A stretch of 64,000 nucleotides of DNA from positions 1 through 64,000 of the forward strand of contig CAYZQE010000002.1 of the NCBI GenBank assembly GCA_964480635.1, in the 5' to 3' direction. Below the pieces are notes generated by a model. The model was not told where the DNA came from and did no database searches. It saw only the letters and a list, made by a program, of their open reading frames with translations. Made by a program: the position numbers and the translations under genes. Positions 28,423 through 41,621 of this stretch are shown here, piece after piece. This DNA comes from CAYZQE01 sp964480635. GTDB taxonomy: Bacteria > Pseudomonadota > Gammaproteobacteria > GCA-001735895. Position 1 is the stretch's first letter; every line of letters begins with the position of its first letter.

Positions 28423-30084
28423 TTATTTTTCAGCGTCTATACGTTTCGTAATAAAATACTGCTGTGTAATCGATAAAAGATTATTAACTACCCAATACAA
28501 AACTAAACCTGCGGGGAAAAAGGCAAAGAAAACAGTAAATACGAGAGGCAATGCCATCATCACTTTCGCCTGAATAGGATCAGGTGGTGCTGGATTCAAG
28601 CGCTGTTGAACTAACATACTGAGACCCATAATCACTGGCAATACAAAATAAGGATCCATTACAGATAAGTCATTAATCCATAAAATAAAAGGTGCTTGAC
28701 GTAATTCTACGCTTTCTAATAATGCCCAATATAATCCAATAAAGACCGGTATTTGAATTAAAATAGGTAAGCAACCACTCATTGGGTTGATCTTTTCCTT
28801 TTTATATAATTCCATCATGGCCTTATTCATCGCTTGACGGTCATCACCAAAACGTTCTTTTAACGCTTTTAAACGTGGGGCAACCTTTCTCATTCTTGCC
28901 ATAGAGCGATAACTGGTTTCTGACAATTTATAAAATACGCCTTTTATTAAAACAGTTAATAAAATAATGGCTACGCCCCAGTTACCAACATAACTATGAA
29001 TGTTTTCTAACAACCAATACAAAGGTTTAGAAATGACGGTTAAGTAACCATAATCAACCGTGAGGCCTAAGCCTTTAGACAACTCTTCTAACTTATGAAC
29101 TAATTTAGGCCCGACAAATAAATCACTACTGAAGGTAAATTCTGATTGACTGTTAACAACTCTGTTATCAGAGCGCATACCAATTGTATAGGTTGCAGGA
29201 TATGTCTTTAAATTCTTTAAACTATAAATAAGGTTATTTTCTGGCTCAGGCACCCAAGCCGCTAAAAAGTAATGCTGAATCATTGCAATCCAGCCAGCAT
29301 CTGATTTTAAACGAAGATTTTCATCTTCCATGTCATCAAAACTTACCTTTTCATATTTTATTTCTTCGTTATAAATAACGGCACCGGTATAGGTGTATAA
29401 CAACATTGATTCATCAAGTGGGCGTGAGCGTGTAATTTGGCGATATTGACTTCCAGACCAACTCTCATTTGATTGATTATTAACTTTATGAGTTACATTT
29501 ATGGCATAGCTATCACGACTAAATGTATAGGTTTTTGTAACGCTAATACCATTTTTTTGCCACGTTAACGGCACAATGAGTTGATCTTCATTTTCAGCTA
29601 AGGTGTAGCTTAACGAATTGGCTCGATAGATATCATGATGGGTCGGAGCGGCAGAATTTTTTGACCTTAAACCACTTTGAATAAGAAAAACTTCATCTTC
29701 ATTTTTAAACGCTAATGCTAAGTATTCATCTACATTATCAAGAGATACGGGATGTTTTTTTAGTTTTAATGATGTAATAACACCACCACGTGTATCAATC
29801 TCAATTTCTACTAAATCTGTTTCAACTTTAATTATTTTAGCGATCGTTGCCGCAGGTTCTGATATTTGAGATAAGCTAGCTGTTTGGTCTGTCGACGTTG
29901 ATATCGCCATTTCTGGCATATCATTTTGCATCATAGAATCTGATGCTAGTGGCATTCCTGTATTTTGCTGTGTGCTATTTTCAATAACAATAGGTTGTGG
30001 ACCAAAATCTATCTGCCATTGTTGCCAAATTAACATGCCTACAAATGCTAAGGCTGCATATAAAAATAATTTTTGATTATCCAT
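28423..30084 (-). CDS. yidC: Membrane protein insertase YidC
   Basis: A 553-residue polytopic protein. It has an N-terminal TM (residues 5-22), a large periplasmic domain (about 45-340), then the conserved five-TM insertase core including GNWGVAIILLTVLIKGVFY and the cytoplasmic loop with RMRKVAPRLKALKERFGDDR. YidC inserts inner-membrane proteins alone or with SecYEG. Length equals the gammaproteobacterial form (548 in E. coli). It sits between yidD and mnmE with 4- and 18-bp gaps, the standard order. Confidence 0.97.
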   Translation of the reverse strand: MDNQKLFLYAALAFVGMLIWQQWQIDFGPQPIVIENSTQQNTGMPLASDSMMQNDMPEMAISTSTDQTASLSQISEPAATIAKIIKVETDLVEIEIDTRGGVITSLKLKKHPVSLDNVDEYLALAFKNEDEVFLIQSGLRSKNSAAPTHHDIYRANSLSYTLAENEDQLIVPLTWQKNGISVTKTYTFSRDSYAINVTHKVNNQSNESWSGSQYRQITRSRPLDESMLLYTYTGAVIYNEEIKYEKVSFDDMEDENLRLKSDAGWIAMIQHYFLAAWVPEPENNLIYSLKNLKTYPATYTIGMRSDNRVVNSQSEFTFSSDLFVGPKLVHKLEELSKGLGLTVDYGYLTVISKPLYWLLENIHSYVGNWGVAIILLTVLIKGVFYKLSETSYRSMARMRKVAPRLKALKERFGDDRQAMNKAMMELYKKEKINPMSGCLPILIQIPVFIGLYWALLESVELRQAPFILWINDLSVMDPYFVLPVIMGLSMLVQQRLNPAPPDPIQAKVMMALPLVFTVFFAFFPAGLVLYWVVNNLLSITQQYFITKRIDAEK

Positions 30085-30088
30085 AAGG

Positions 30089-30328
30089 CTATTTCTTTAC
30101 TTTATGAGTTGGCACGGGATCATATCCACCTTCATGCCAAGGGTGACAAGAGAAGATTCTCTTTATAGCTAACCAACTTCCTTTAAAGAATCCAAATGAT
30201 TCTATAGCTTCTATAGAATAATGTGAGCATGTTGGATAGTACCGACAGTTATTCGCCATATATGGGCTAATAACTATTTGATAAAATTTGATGGGTAATA
30301 TTAAGAGTTGACGCATAATTTTTAACAT
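30089..30328 (-). CDS. yidD: YidD membrane-insertion efficiency factor
   Basis: A 79-residue protein with the YidD pattern: an amphipathic N-terminus ([13 protein letters not shown]), SPY, three conserved Cys in [15 protein letters not shown] and [16 protein letters not shown]. It assists YidC-dependent insertion. I chose ATG at 30328, which overlaps the rnpA stop as ATGTTAA; a TTG at 30349 would give an extra seven residues not typical of the family. Confidence 0.93.
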   Translation of the reverse strand: MLKIMRQLLILPIKFYQIVISPYMANNCRYYPTCSHYSIEAIESFGFFKGSWLAIKRIFSCHPWHEGGYDPVPTHKVKK

Positions 30329-30675
30329 TGTGTCTTCACAGTTTGCCAATTTTTTTGCATTAACTCAAAAATTTGCTGATTGGTCTGAAACATTATTTTA
30401 TGTTTCACCATAATCAGATAACTTTTATTAGGTAATTGAGATTGAGATTGACGAAAACTTTCTCTAAAAATTCTTTTCAATCTGTTGCGATCAACAGCTT
30501 TTTTAATTTGCTTTTTAGCAATAGCAAAGCCTAAACGTGGTCGCTTAGATGTTTGCTTACTGATCAATAGCGTCATCAATGAATTTCCAATTTTTAAATT
30601 AGACTTAAAAACTTGTTGAAATTCACCACCAGTAGTTAATCTACTGTGTCGCCGAAAACAAAATTGTTCGGCCAT
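30322..30675 (-). CDS. rnpA: Ribonuclease P protein component
   Basis: A 117-residue basic protein with the RnpA features: an N-terminal aromatic patch ([19 protein letters not shown]), [29 protein letters not shown] carrying the RNR box, and a C-terminal helix. It binds the RNase P RNA and helps process tRNA 5' ends. It overlaps yidD by 7 bp and follows rpmH by 18 bp. Confidence 0.96.
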   Translation of the reverse strand: MAEQFCFRRHSRLTTGGEFQQVFKSNLKIGNSLMTLLISKQTSKRPRLGFAIAKKQIKKAVDRNRLKRIFRESFRQSQSQLPNKSYLIMVKHKIMFQTNQQIFELMQKNWQTVKTQC

Positions 30676-30693
30676 TGTATTAGCCTGATATGC

Positions 30694-30828
30694 CTATGGA
30701 GTTAGGCGAGCTCTACCTTTTGCTCTACGTGATTTTAATACCTTGCGACCACCAGTGGTCTGAGTACGGGCTCTAAAACCATGTGTACGGGCTCTTTTAA
30801 TTTTACTAGGTTGATATGTGCGTTTCAT
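30694..30828 (-). CDS. rpmH: Ribosomal protein L34
   Basis: A 44-residue protein read on the minus strand, [20 protein letters not shown] onward, ending [10 protein letters not shown], the invariant L34 sequence. It is a small basic 50S protein. It is the first gene of the rpmH-rnpA-yidD-yidC-mnmE operon and lies next to the dnaA upstream region. GGAAG precedes the ATG. Confidence 0.97.
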   Translation of the reverse strand: MKRTYQPSKIKRARTHGFRARTQTTGGRKVLKSRRAKGRARLTP

Positions 30829-30867
30829 GTTACTTCCAAAAGTGTCGACTTAAAAACAAGGCGCGAT

Positions 30868-30896
30868 AATATATAATTATACCCATACTTCGTCAA
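30868..30896 (-). promoter_or_regulatory. Probable rpmH promoter
   Basis: On the minus strand TTGACG (30896-30891) is followed after 17 bases by TATATT (30873-30868). A GC-rich CGCGCC block comes next, closely resembling the discriminator of the rpsT promoter in this window. Confidence 0.65.
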
Positions 30897-31197
30897 TCTT
30901 TATTTTAACTAAGTGCTATTTATTCACTATAAGTTATATTAATTAAGAAATCTCTTAACATATCAATAAAATTTTAAGCGTTATCAAGCTGTCGGCAATT
31001 ACTCCTGCATTGCTCTACTAAGTTACATCCATGTGGCTTTCCTACAGGTCGCTGCCAAATTACCACCAGCGTTAGTTATCAAATCTTGTGGTATCTAGAT
31101 GACAATGATTTGGCTTAGATAAAAATTATGGACTTAATCAGAGCATCCTTAAGCTTTTACTGTATCCTATTCTTTTATTTAATACTGAGTAATAGCT
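30897..31197. other. Non-coding spacer between rpmH promoter and dnaA
   Basis: About 300 bases without a gene. It should hold the dnaA promoter. I find no TTATNCACA box here, unlike the Pseudomonas rpmH-dnaA origin. The middle (about 30978-31072) is clearly richer in G and C than its surroundings and contains two related pieces, GCTGTCGGCAATTAC and TCGCTGCCAAATTAC. It looks like a dispersed intergenic element, but a single copy cannot prove this. Confidence 0.5.
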
Positions 31198-32535
31198 TTG
31201 TCTCATCCTATCTGGACCCAATGTCTTTCTTATCTTGAAGATGAATTAAGTAGCCAACAGTTCAATACTTGGATCTTACCCCTACAATTAGAATTTAATG
31301 GTAATAATTTTAAATTATTAGCCCCTAATCGCTTTATTTTAGACTGGGTAAAAAACAATAGTTTTTCTCGAATTATTGAAATTATTCAATTTTTAGATGA
31401 TAGCAAAGCAATACAAGTCACTCTTAATATTGGCACCACTCACAAAGTTGAAGATACTCAATCAAACGTACCACAAAAAAAGAAATCATTTATTTATCAA
31501 TCTGGCCTAAATGCTAATCATACTTTTAAAAGTTTTGTTGAAGGTAAATCTAACAGTATGGCTCGAGCTGCATCCATTAGAGTAAGTAGTTTAGTGGATA
31601 ACGAATATAATCCACTGTATTTATATGGTGGGGTTGGTTTAGGAAAAACGCATTTAATGCACGCTGTTGGCAATCAAATAAAAAAAGATAACCCCGATGC
31701 CGTCGTTGTTTATGTCAATTGTGAACGTTTTATTCAAGATATGGTTAAAGCTTTACAACATAATAAAATTGATGAATTTAAAAGTCATTACCGAGGGGTT
31801 GATGCATTACTCATTGATGATATTCAATTTTTAGCTGACAAAAATAGATCCCAAGAAGAGTTTTTTCACACCTTTAACTCACTGTATGAATCAAATGCAC
31901 AAATGATTATCACCTGTGATCGCTATCCGAAAGAAATTGAGGGCTTAGAAGATAGAATAATCTCTCGTTTAGGCTGGGGTTTAGCCGTCGATATAAAGCC
32001 ACCTGATTTAGAAACACGCGTTGCAATTTTATACAGTAAAGTTTCTCAATATCAAAAAAATAATACGGTACAAAGAGAAATACCCAGTGATGTTGCTTTT
32101 TTTATAGCGCAAAACTTTAAATCAAATATTAGAGATTTGGAAGGTGCTATCAAACGTTTATTAGCCCAAGCTGATTTTACTGATTCTACCATAACAATGG
32201 AATTCACTAAATTAGCGCTAAATGATTTATTATCGGTACAAACAAAAATTATCACTATTCAATACATACAAAAAACAATTTGTGATTACTATAAATTAAG
32301 GACATCAGATTTACTTTCTGCTCGACGTACCCGGTCCATCACAAGACCTCGTCAATTAGCGATGGCTTTATGTAAAGAATTTACGCGTCATAGTCTCCCT
32401 GAAATTGGTGATGCTTTTGGCGGCAGAGACCACACAACTGTTTTACATGCTTGCAGACAAATAAAAAAATTAATTTTAGAAGAACCCACTATAAAAGATG
32501 ATTATGAAAAATTGGAAAGAATTTTATCTACTTAA
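31198..32535 (+). CDS. dnaA: Chromosomal replication initiator DnaA
   Basis: A 445-residue AAA+ protein. It has domain I (to about residue 85), a short linker, AAA+ with GGVGLGKTHLMHA and LLIDDIQFLADK, and the C-terminal DNA-binding domain with the signature GGRDHTTVLHACRQI. ATP-DnaA binds TTATNCACA boxes, opens oriC and loads DnaB. The start is TTG at 31198; no ATG gives the conserved N-terminus (WTQCLSYLEDEL). The linker is shorter than in E. coli (467 residues). The gene is markedly AT-rich, like dnaN and recF after it. Confidence 0.97.
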   Translation: MSHPIWTQCLSYLEDELSSQQFNTWILPLQLEFNGNNFKLLAPNRFILDWVKNNSFSRIIEIIQFLDDSKAIQVTLNIGTTHKVEDTQSNVPQKKKSFIYQSGLNANHTFKSFVEGKSNSMARAASIRVSSLVDNEYNPLYLYGGVGLGKTHLMHAVGNQIKKDNPDAVVVYVNCERFIQDMVKALQHNKIDEFKSHYRGVDALLIDDIQFLADKNRSQEEFFHTFNSLYESNAQMIITCDRYPKEIEGLEDRIISRLGWGLAVDIKPPDLETRVAILYSKVSQYQKNNTVQREIPSDVAFFIAQNFKSNIRDLEGAIKRLLAQADFTDSTITMEFTKLALNDLLSVQTKIITIQYIQKTICDYYKLRTSDLLSARRTRSITRPRQLAMALCKEFTRHSLPEIGDAFGGRDHTTVLHACRQIKKLILEEPTIKDDYEKLERILST

Positions 32536-32577
32536 ATTTGATAAAATGAATAAATAATGTATTAATTGTTATTATAT

Positions 32578-32586
32578 TGTGGATAA
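32578..32586 (-). promoter_or_regulatory. DnaA box (perfect)
   Basis: TGTGGATAA on the plus strand, i.e. TTATCCACA on the minus strand, the perfect consensus. Confidence 0.85.
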
Positions 32587-32612
32587 GTAAAATGATTAAA
32601 ATAGTATTCAGT

Positions 32613-32621
32613 TTATACACG
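32613..32621 (+). promoter_or_regulatory. DnaA box, one mismatch
   Basis: TTATACACG differs from TTATNCACA only at the last base and lies three bases before the perfect box at 32624. Confidence 0.6.
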
Positions 32622-32623
32622 AG

Positions 32624-32632
32624 TTATCCACA
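32624..32632 (+). promoter_or_regulatory. DnaA box (perfect)
   Basis: TTATCCACA on the plus strand, the perfect consensus, facing the box at 32578. Confidence 0.85.
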
Positions 32633-32755
32633 ATATAATGAACAATAAATCACTAGTGTATACATTTAAAAAATCGCCTAACTTATTGAAAAGTAATAAG
32701 TTTATTGATTTACTCACAAAATAAAATTTACTAATAATAGTAATAAAGTATATAT

Positions 32756-33856
32756 ATGAATATATCTATTAATAAAGAAGACCTTCTAGTGCCTTTACAA
32801 CAAGTAATAGGCGCAATAGAAAAAAAACAAACAATGCCAATTTTAGGTAATTTATTATTTAAATCTTTAGGCAGTCAACTTCAAATTATTGGTACTGATC
32901 GTGAGCTAGAACTCATTAGTACGATTGAGCTTAATCAAGTATCTGATATTTTCACAACCATACCCGCTCGTAAATTACTGGATATTTGTAAAGCTTTACC
33001 AAATGATGCACTCATCAATCTAGAAATAAATGAAAGCAGAGCTATTTTAAAATCATCAAAAAGTCGTTTCGCCTTAAGTACATTGCCAGCTACTGATTTT
33101 CCATTATTAGATGAACTGGATTTTTTATTTAAATTTAATGTTAAACAAAATCAATTTAAAAAATTATTAGAAAAAACATCATTTGCAATGGCTCAACAAG
33201 ACGTTAGATATTATTTAAATGGCGTTATGTTAGAAATTGAAAGTAATCAATTAAAAATTGTTGCAACAGATGGTCATAGATTAGCACTTGGATCAATTAA
33301 TGGTGACTACCCTGTCGAATCAACTTTTCAGATAATTATTCCAAGAAAAGCAGTAATGGAGCTTTCACGTTTATTAACTATAGATAATGAAGAAATAACA
33401 ATTTCAGTTAGCAAAAATCATATTCGTCTTGAATTAAAAGATATTATTTTTACTAGTAAATTAATTGATGGTAAATTTCCAGATTATAATCGTGTAATAC
33501 CATTGGATTTAAATCAAGAATTAACAATAAATAAAGATACTTTGAAAGAGACGCTACAACGCATATCTATTTTGTGTAATGAAAAATATAGAGGTATTCG
33601 TTTAACGTTAGAAAATAACACATTAAACATTAAAGCTAATAACCCTCATCAAGAAGAAGCTGAGGAAGAAATATTAGTAGATTTTGACCAAACTAAAATA
33701 AACATTGGTTTTAATGTTATTTATCTAATAGATGTATTAAATGCTATAGATACAGAGGGTGTGAAAATTCATTTAAAAGATGCTAATAGTAGTTGTGTAC
33801 TAACGAATGAAAATAATGATGATTTTAAATATGTTGTTATGCCAATGAGATTATAA
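32756..33856 (+). CDS. dnaN: DNA polymerase III beta subunit (sliding clamp)
   Basis: A 366-residue protein with three repeated clamp folds. It opens MNISINKEDLLVPLQQVIGA, has the conserved FALSTLPATDFPLL and VATDGHRLA segments, and ends YVVMPMRL, the standard clamp C-terminus that contributes to the partner-binding cleft. The homodimer rings DNA and tethers Pol III and other partners. Length equals E. coli DnaN. recF begins 6 bp later, so they are co-transcribed. Confidence 0.97.
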   Translation: MNISINKEDLLVPLQQVIGAIEKKQTMPILGNLLFKSLGSQLQIIGTDRELELISTIELNQVSDIFTTIPARKLLDICKALPNDALINLEINESRAILKSSKSRFALSTLPATDFPLLDELDFLFKFNVKQNQFKKLLEKTSFAMAQQDVRYYLNGVMLEIESNQLKIVATDGHRLALGSINGDYPVESTFQIIIPRKAVMELSRLLTIDNEEITISVSKNHIRLELKDIIFTSKLIDGKFPDYNRVIPLDLNQELTINKDTLKETLQRISILCNEKYRGIRLTLENNTLNIKANNPHQEEAEEEILVDFDQTKINIGFNVIYLIDVLNAIDTEGVKIHLKDANSSCVLTNENNDDFKYVVMPMRL

Positions 33857-33862
33857 AATTAT

Positions 33863-37343
<3,481 letters not shown>

Positions 37344-37371
37344 ATATTAAAAATAAAAGCAGAGAAAAAAA

Positions 37372-39396
37372 TTGCAAAACCCATTATTAAAACAAACTGA
37401 ATTTACTGAATTTAATAATATTGATACAGCTGATATAAAAGAAGCGGTAGAAAATATTATTGAAACTAATAAAAAAGCATTATTAGATTTATTGGCAATA
37501 GAAAATAAAACATGGAATAATTTTATTGACCCGATTGAACAATTAGAAAATTCATTAAATAATTTATGGTCACCCATAAGACATCTTAATTCAGTACTTA
37601 GTACCGATGAGTTAAGAATAGTTTATGAAGAATGTATTACACTTTTAACTGAGTACTCTACAGATTTAAGTCAAAACCCAGCGTTATTTAGTGCTTATGA
37701 AGCTATAAAAAATTCAGCTGAATTTAAAAGCTATAATGAAGCCAAGAAAAAAAGTATTACAGATGCCCTAACGCAATTTAAATTGAGTGGGATTGCTTTA
37801 AATAAAGAAGATCAAAAGTTTTATAAAGACATACAGCAAAAACTATCACAATTCAAAATATCCTTTGAAAACAACATCTTAGATAGTACTCAAGCGTTTG
37901 AAAAGGTCGTAAAGGATAAAAAGTTGCTGGATGGCATTCCTGGTTATGCCATTTCTATGTTTCAACAGTCAGCTAAGCAAAAGAAGAAAATTGGTTATCG
38001 TTTAACCTTAGACATGCCACACTATATTGCGATAGTCACTTATGCTAATAATCAACAATTGCGTAAAGAATTTTATACGGCGTTTACTAGCAGAGCGTCA
38101 GAATTTGGCAATAAGGATTGGGATAACTCTCAATTGATGGTTGATATTTTGCACTTAAGGCAAGAGAAAGCCAAATTATTAGGCTTTAAAAATTATGCAG
38201 AATTATCCTTACAAACAAAAATGGCTGATTCAGCAGAACAAGCTGAAGAGTTTTTAATTGATCTAGCGAACAAGGCTCAAATATCTGCAAAACAAGATGT
38301 TAAAGAGCTTAATGAATTTGCAAAAGGATTAGGCATGTTAGAAGTCAATGCATGGGATATTGCATGGCTTAGTGAGCAGTTAAAACAACAAAAATATTCG
38401 ATATCAGATAAAGAGATAAAACCATATTTACCAGAAAATAAAGTCATTGAAGGTTTATTTAAAATCACCCAAAAATTATTTAATGTCAGTATTTCGAAAA
38501 ACAACGATAACATCCAAGTGTGGCACAAAGATGTGACGTTTTTTGATGTCAAAAATGATAACAATGACATTATTGCCCACTTTTATTTAGATTTATATGC
38601 CCGTGATAAAAAGAGAGGCGGCGCATGGATGGATGAAAGTAAAAATAGATTTTTTAATGCTCAGCAACAACAACTGCCTATTGCATACTTAACATGCAAT
38701 TTAACGCCCCCTGTAGACGGCAAGGAAGCATTGTTTACGCATGATGAGGTCATTACCTTATTTCACGAGTTTGGGCACGGTATACACCATATGTTCACAA
38801 AAATAGATGAACCTTCGGTATCGGGTATTAATGGTGTGGAATGGGATGCCGTAGAATTACCGAGCCAATTTATGGAAAACTGGTGTTGGAGTGAAGAAGG
38901 CTTAGCTTTAATGGCAGAACATTATGAAACCGGTGAAAAAATACCCGCAGAATTAATCAACAAGATGCTTAAAGCCAAAAATTTTCAAAGTGGCATGCAG
39001 TTATTGAGACAAGTTGAGTTTTCTTTGTTTGACTTAGCCATTCATCAAAAAAATATAAAAACAGCTAGAGATATACAAAACATTCTTGATAATTTAAGAA
39101 AACAGATAGCAGTGGTGGTCCCACCTAAAAATAATCGCTTTCAACATGGTTTTTCACATATTTTTGCTGGCGGTTATGCGGCTGGCTACTATAGTTACAA
39201 ATGGGCAGAAGTTTTATCAGCCGATGTCTTTGCCGCTTTTGAAGAAGAAGGCTTATTTAGTAAAGAAGTTGGTCAAAGGTATAAGCGCTGCATTTTAGAA
39301 AAAGGTGGTTCTAGGCCTGCTATAGAATCCTTTGAATGTTTTCGTGGTAGAAAGCCAACAATAGAAGCATTGTTAAGGCATAATTCAATAGAATAA
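37372..39396 (+). CDS. prlC: Oligopeptidase A (M3 metallopeptidase)
   Basis: A 674-residue M3-family peptidase. The zinc motif LFHEFGHGIHHM supplies HExxH-type ligands as HEFGH, with the downstream third-ligand Glu in VEWDAVELPSQFMENW. It has no signal peptide and is cytoplasmic. It degrades oligopeptides, including cleaved signal peptides. The start is TTG at 37372, chosen because it gives the expected N-terminus (NPLLKQTEFTEFNNI). Length fits PrlC (680). Confidence 0.93.
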   Translation: MQNPLLKQTEFTEFNNIDTADIKEAVENIIETNKKALLDLLAIENKTWNNFIDPIEQLENSLNNLWSPIRHLNSVLSTDELRIVYEECITLLTEYSTDLSQNPALFSAYEAIKNSAEFKSYNEAKKKSITDALTQFKLSGIALNKEDQKFYKDIQQKLSQFKISFENNILDSTQAFEKVVKDKKLLDGIPGYAISMFQQSAKQKKKIGYRLTLDMPHYIAIVTYANNQQLRKEFYTAFTSRASEFGNKDWDNSQLMVDILHLRQEKAKLLGFKNYAELSLQTKMADSAEQAEEFLIDLANKAQISAKQDVKELNEFAKGLGMLEVNAWDIAWLSEQLKQQKYSISDKEIKPYLPENKVIEGLFKITQKLFNVSISKNNDNIQVWHKDVTFFDVKNDNNDIIAHFYLDLYARDKKRGGAWMDESKNRFFNAQQQQLPIAYLTCNLTPPVDGKEALFTHDEVITLFHEFGHGIHHMFTKIDEPSVSGINGVEWDAVELPSQFMENWCWSEEGLALMAEHYETGEKIPAELINKMLKAKNFQSGMQLLRQVEFSLFDLAIHQKNIKTARDIQNILDNLRKQIAVVVPPKNNRFQHGFSHIFAGGYAAGYYSYKWAEVLSADVFAAFEEEGLFSKEVGQRYKRCILEKGGSRPAIESFECFRGRKPTIEALLRHNSIE

Positions 39397-39399
39397 AAT

Positions 39400-40035
39400 A
39401 TGAAAAATTTAACCGTATTGTTTTTATTATTAATTTCGTTTCAATCATTTTCTCAAGAAAGTGAAGATATTCAATATGTTACCGGAAAATTATATCTATC
39501 GTTATATCAACAAGCAGATTCAGGTAGTCAGGTTATTAAATCATTAGTGTCTGGTGATAGGCTTAATGTCATTGAAATTGCTGGACCCTATGCGAAAGTT
39601 ATTACCACAAAAGATCAACAAGGTTGGGTAAAAAAAGGTTTTATTGTTAAGTCAAAACCAGCAAGTGTTTTGTATAAAGAAGTGAATAGTGCTTATAAAA
39701 ATTTACAACAAGAAATGGAACGAAATAAACAAGAAAATAGCGCTAGCATAGACTTAAAAGAGGTCATACAACGTTTAGAAAAAGAAAATAAAAAACTCAA
39801 AGTCAGTAATGAGCTTTATTTAAGTAGACAAACATTACTGAATAAAGAGAACAACGTAGAAGAATTGGAAGATTCACACGTTATTGACTTAGAGACATTT
39901 AAACAGATTATAAATGAATATTTTATGTTTTTACTAGCCTCTTTAATTTTATTAATTTTAATTGGATTTAGAGTTGGCGAATTAAAAACTGAATCTGATG
40001 TTATTAAACACTTTGGTGGTGTTAGAGTATGGTAA
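39400..40035 (+). CDS. SH3-domain, coiled-coil membrane protein (TIGR04211-like)
   Basis: A 211-residue protein with a signal peptide (to about residue 18), a bacterial SH3 domain (YVTGKLYLSLYQQADSGSQV to QGWVKKGFI, about 25-90), a coiled coil (about 100-155) and a C-terminal TM helix (about 172-192) followed by a short basic tail. This layout matches the TIGR04211/YgiM family of envelope proteins. Role unknown; SH3 domains often bind peptidoglycan or peptides. It begins 3 bp after prlC. Confidence 0.82.
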   Translation: MKNLTVLFLLLISFQSFSQESEDIQYVTGKLYLSLYQQADSGSQVIKSLVSGDRLNVIEIAGPYAKVITTKDQQGWVKKGFIVKSKPASVLYKEVNSAYKNLQQEMERNKQENSASIDLKEVIQRLEKENKKLKVSNELYLSRQTLLNKENNVEELEDSHVIDLETFKQIINEYFMFLLASLILLILIGFRVGELKTESDVIKHFGGVRVW

Positions 40036-40058
40036 TTAAAATTATATAAACCATATTC

Positions 40059-41522
40059 ATGCAATATAAAGATTTACGAGAATTCATAGCTGGCCTAGAA
40101 GAAAAAAAATTACTAAAGAGGGTCACACAATCGATTAGTCCTAATTTAGAAATGACTGAAATATCTGATCGAGTGTTAAGGGCTAAAGGCCCCGCTTTAT
40201 TATTTGAAAATGTCCCAAATACAAAAATTCCTGTATTAACCAATTTATTTGGTACAGAAGAACGTGTTGCACTCGCAATGGGTGCAGACGAAGTCAGTGC
40301 TTTACGAGAAATAGGAAAGTTACTGGCATTTTTAAAAGAACCAGAACCGCCCGCAGGTTTTAAAGAAGCATTAAAAACACTGCCAATCTATCGAAAAGTA
40401 CTCGATATGTCGCCAAAAGTGGTTAAAAGAGCACCTTGTCAAAAAGTAGTGATCGAAAAGGATGATGTTGATCTTTCCATGTTCCCTATTCAAACGTGTT
40501 GGCCTGGTGATGCAGCACCTTTAATTACTTGGGGTTTAGTGACCACCATAGGGCCTTTAAAAAAGCGTCAAAACATCGGCATATATCGCCAACAAGTGAT
40601 TGCTAAAAACAAAGTGATTATGCGTTGGCTGTCGCATCGCGGTGGTGCATTAGATTATAAAGAATGGGTGGCAGAATATCCTGATAAGCCCTTCCCTATT
40701 GCAGTGACTATTGGTTGTGATCCTGCAACTATTTTAGCAGCAGTAACACCCGTACCCGATACTTTATCTGAATATGCCTTTGCAGGTTTATTGCGTGGTG
40801 CAAAAACAGAGCTAACAAAATGTTTGTTATCGGATTTACAAGTCCCAGCAAGAGCAGAAATTATATTAGAAGGTTTTATTTACCCTAACGAAACAGCGGT
40901 AGAAGGCCCTTATGGTGACCATACGGGTTATTATAATGAGACGGATGAGTTTCCTGTTTTTACCATCGAAAAGATAACAACACGAAAAGACCCTATTTAT
41001 CATACGACTTATACGGGTCGTCCACCTGATGAACCTGCCATTTTAGGCTTAGCTTTAAACGAAGTGTTTATTCCTATTTTACAAAAACAGTTTCCAGAAA
41101 TTGTGGATTTTTATTTGCCTCCAGAAGGTTGCTCATATCGTATGGCAGTCGTGAGTATGAAGAAGCAATACGCAGGGCATGCTAAACGAGTGATGATGGG
41201 CGTTTGGTCTTATTTACGTCAATTTATGTACACAAAGTTTGTAATTGTTGTTGATGATGATGTGAATGTACGTCGTTGGGAAGATGTGATTTGGGCAATA
41301 ACAACAAGAGTCGACCCAGCAAGAGATGTGACAATGATTGAAAATACACCCATTGATTATTTAGATTTTGCATCACCGGTATCAGGTTTAGGCTCTAAAA
41401 TGGGCATAGATGCAACGAATAAGATAGATGGCGAGACGACACGCGAATGGGGAACAGTCATTGAAATGGATAAGGATGTAAAAATTAAAATTGATGAATT
41501 GTGGAAAGAGCTAGGTCTGTAA
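40059..41522 (+). CDS. ubiD: UbiD decarboxylase (ubiquinone pathway)
   Basis: A 487-residue UbiD-family enzyme with the conserved N-terminal [15 protein letters not shown], an IYRQQVI segment, [12 protein letters not shown] and the catalytic Glu-Arg-Glu network region ([19 protein letters not shown]). It uses prenylated FMN, made by UbiX, to decarboxylate octaprenyl-4-hydroxybenzoate. Length is close to E. coli UbiD (497). The iron-sulfur flavin reductase downstream often accompanies ubiD in related bacteria. Confidence 0.95.
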   Translation: MQYKDLREFIAGLEEKKLLKRVTQSISPNLEMTEISDRVLRAKGPALLFENVPNTKIPVLTNLFGTEERVALAMGADEVSALREIGKLLAFLKEPEPPAGFKEALKTLPIYRKVLDMSPKVVKRAPCQKVVIEKDDVDLSMFPIQTCWPGDAAPLITWGLVTTIGPLKKRQNIGIYRQQVIAKNKVIMRWLSHRGGALDYKEWVAEYPDKPFPIAVTIGCDPATILAAVTPVPDTLSEYAFAGLLRGAKTELTKCLLSDLQVPARAEIILEGFIYPNETAVEGPYGDHTGYYNETDEFPVFTIEKITTRKDPIYHTTYTGRPPDEPAILGLALNEVFIPILQKQFPEIVDFYLPPEGCSYRMAVVSMKKQYAGHAKRVMMGVWSYLRQFMYTKFVIVVDDDVNVRRWEDVIWAITTRVDPARDVTMIENTPIDYLDFASPVSGLGSKMGIDATNKIDGETTREWGTVIEMDKDVKIKIDELWKELGL

Positions 41523-41621
41523 TTCATTTTTTATTTACAATTTAACGACCCCCTAATGATAATAAGGGTTAAATATTGTAATAACTGTTAGCCTGCAAGG
41601 TTCATTAAAGTTTAATCTGTT

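Larger units (their letters stand above)
32536..32755. other. oriC: Candidate oriC (dnaA-dnaN spacer)
   Basis: A 220-bp, very AT-rich spacer between dnaA and dnaN. It contains two perfect DnaA boxes in opposite orientation and a one-mismatch box between them, all within 55 bp, followed by A/T-only stretches suitable for unwinding. Gene orientation also switches here: minus-strand rpmH-mnmE on the left, plus-strand dnaA-gyrB on the right. dnaN has to be transcribed from here or from dnaA. Confidence 0.7.

Noticed and set aside
30829..31197. oriC upstream of dnaA
   Set aside because: No TTATNCACA box found there, while the dnaA-dnaN spacer has two perfect ones.
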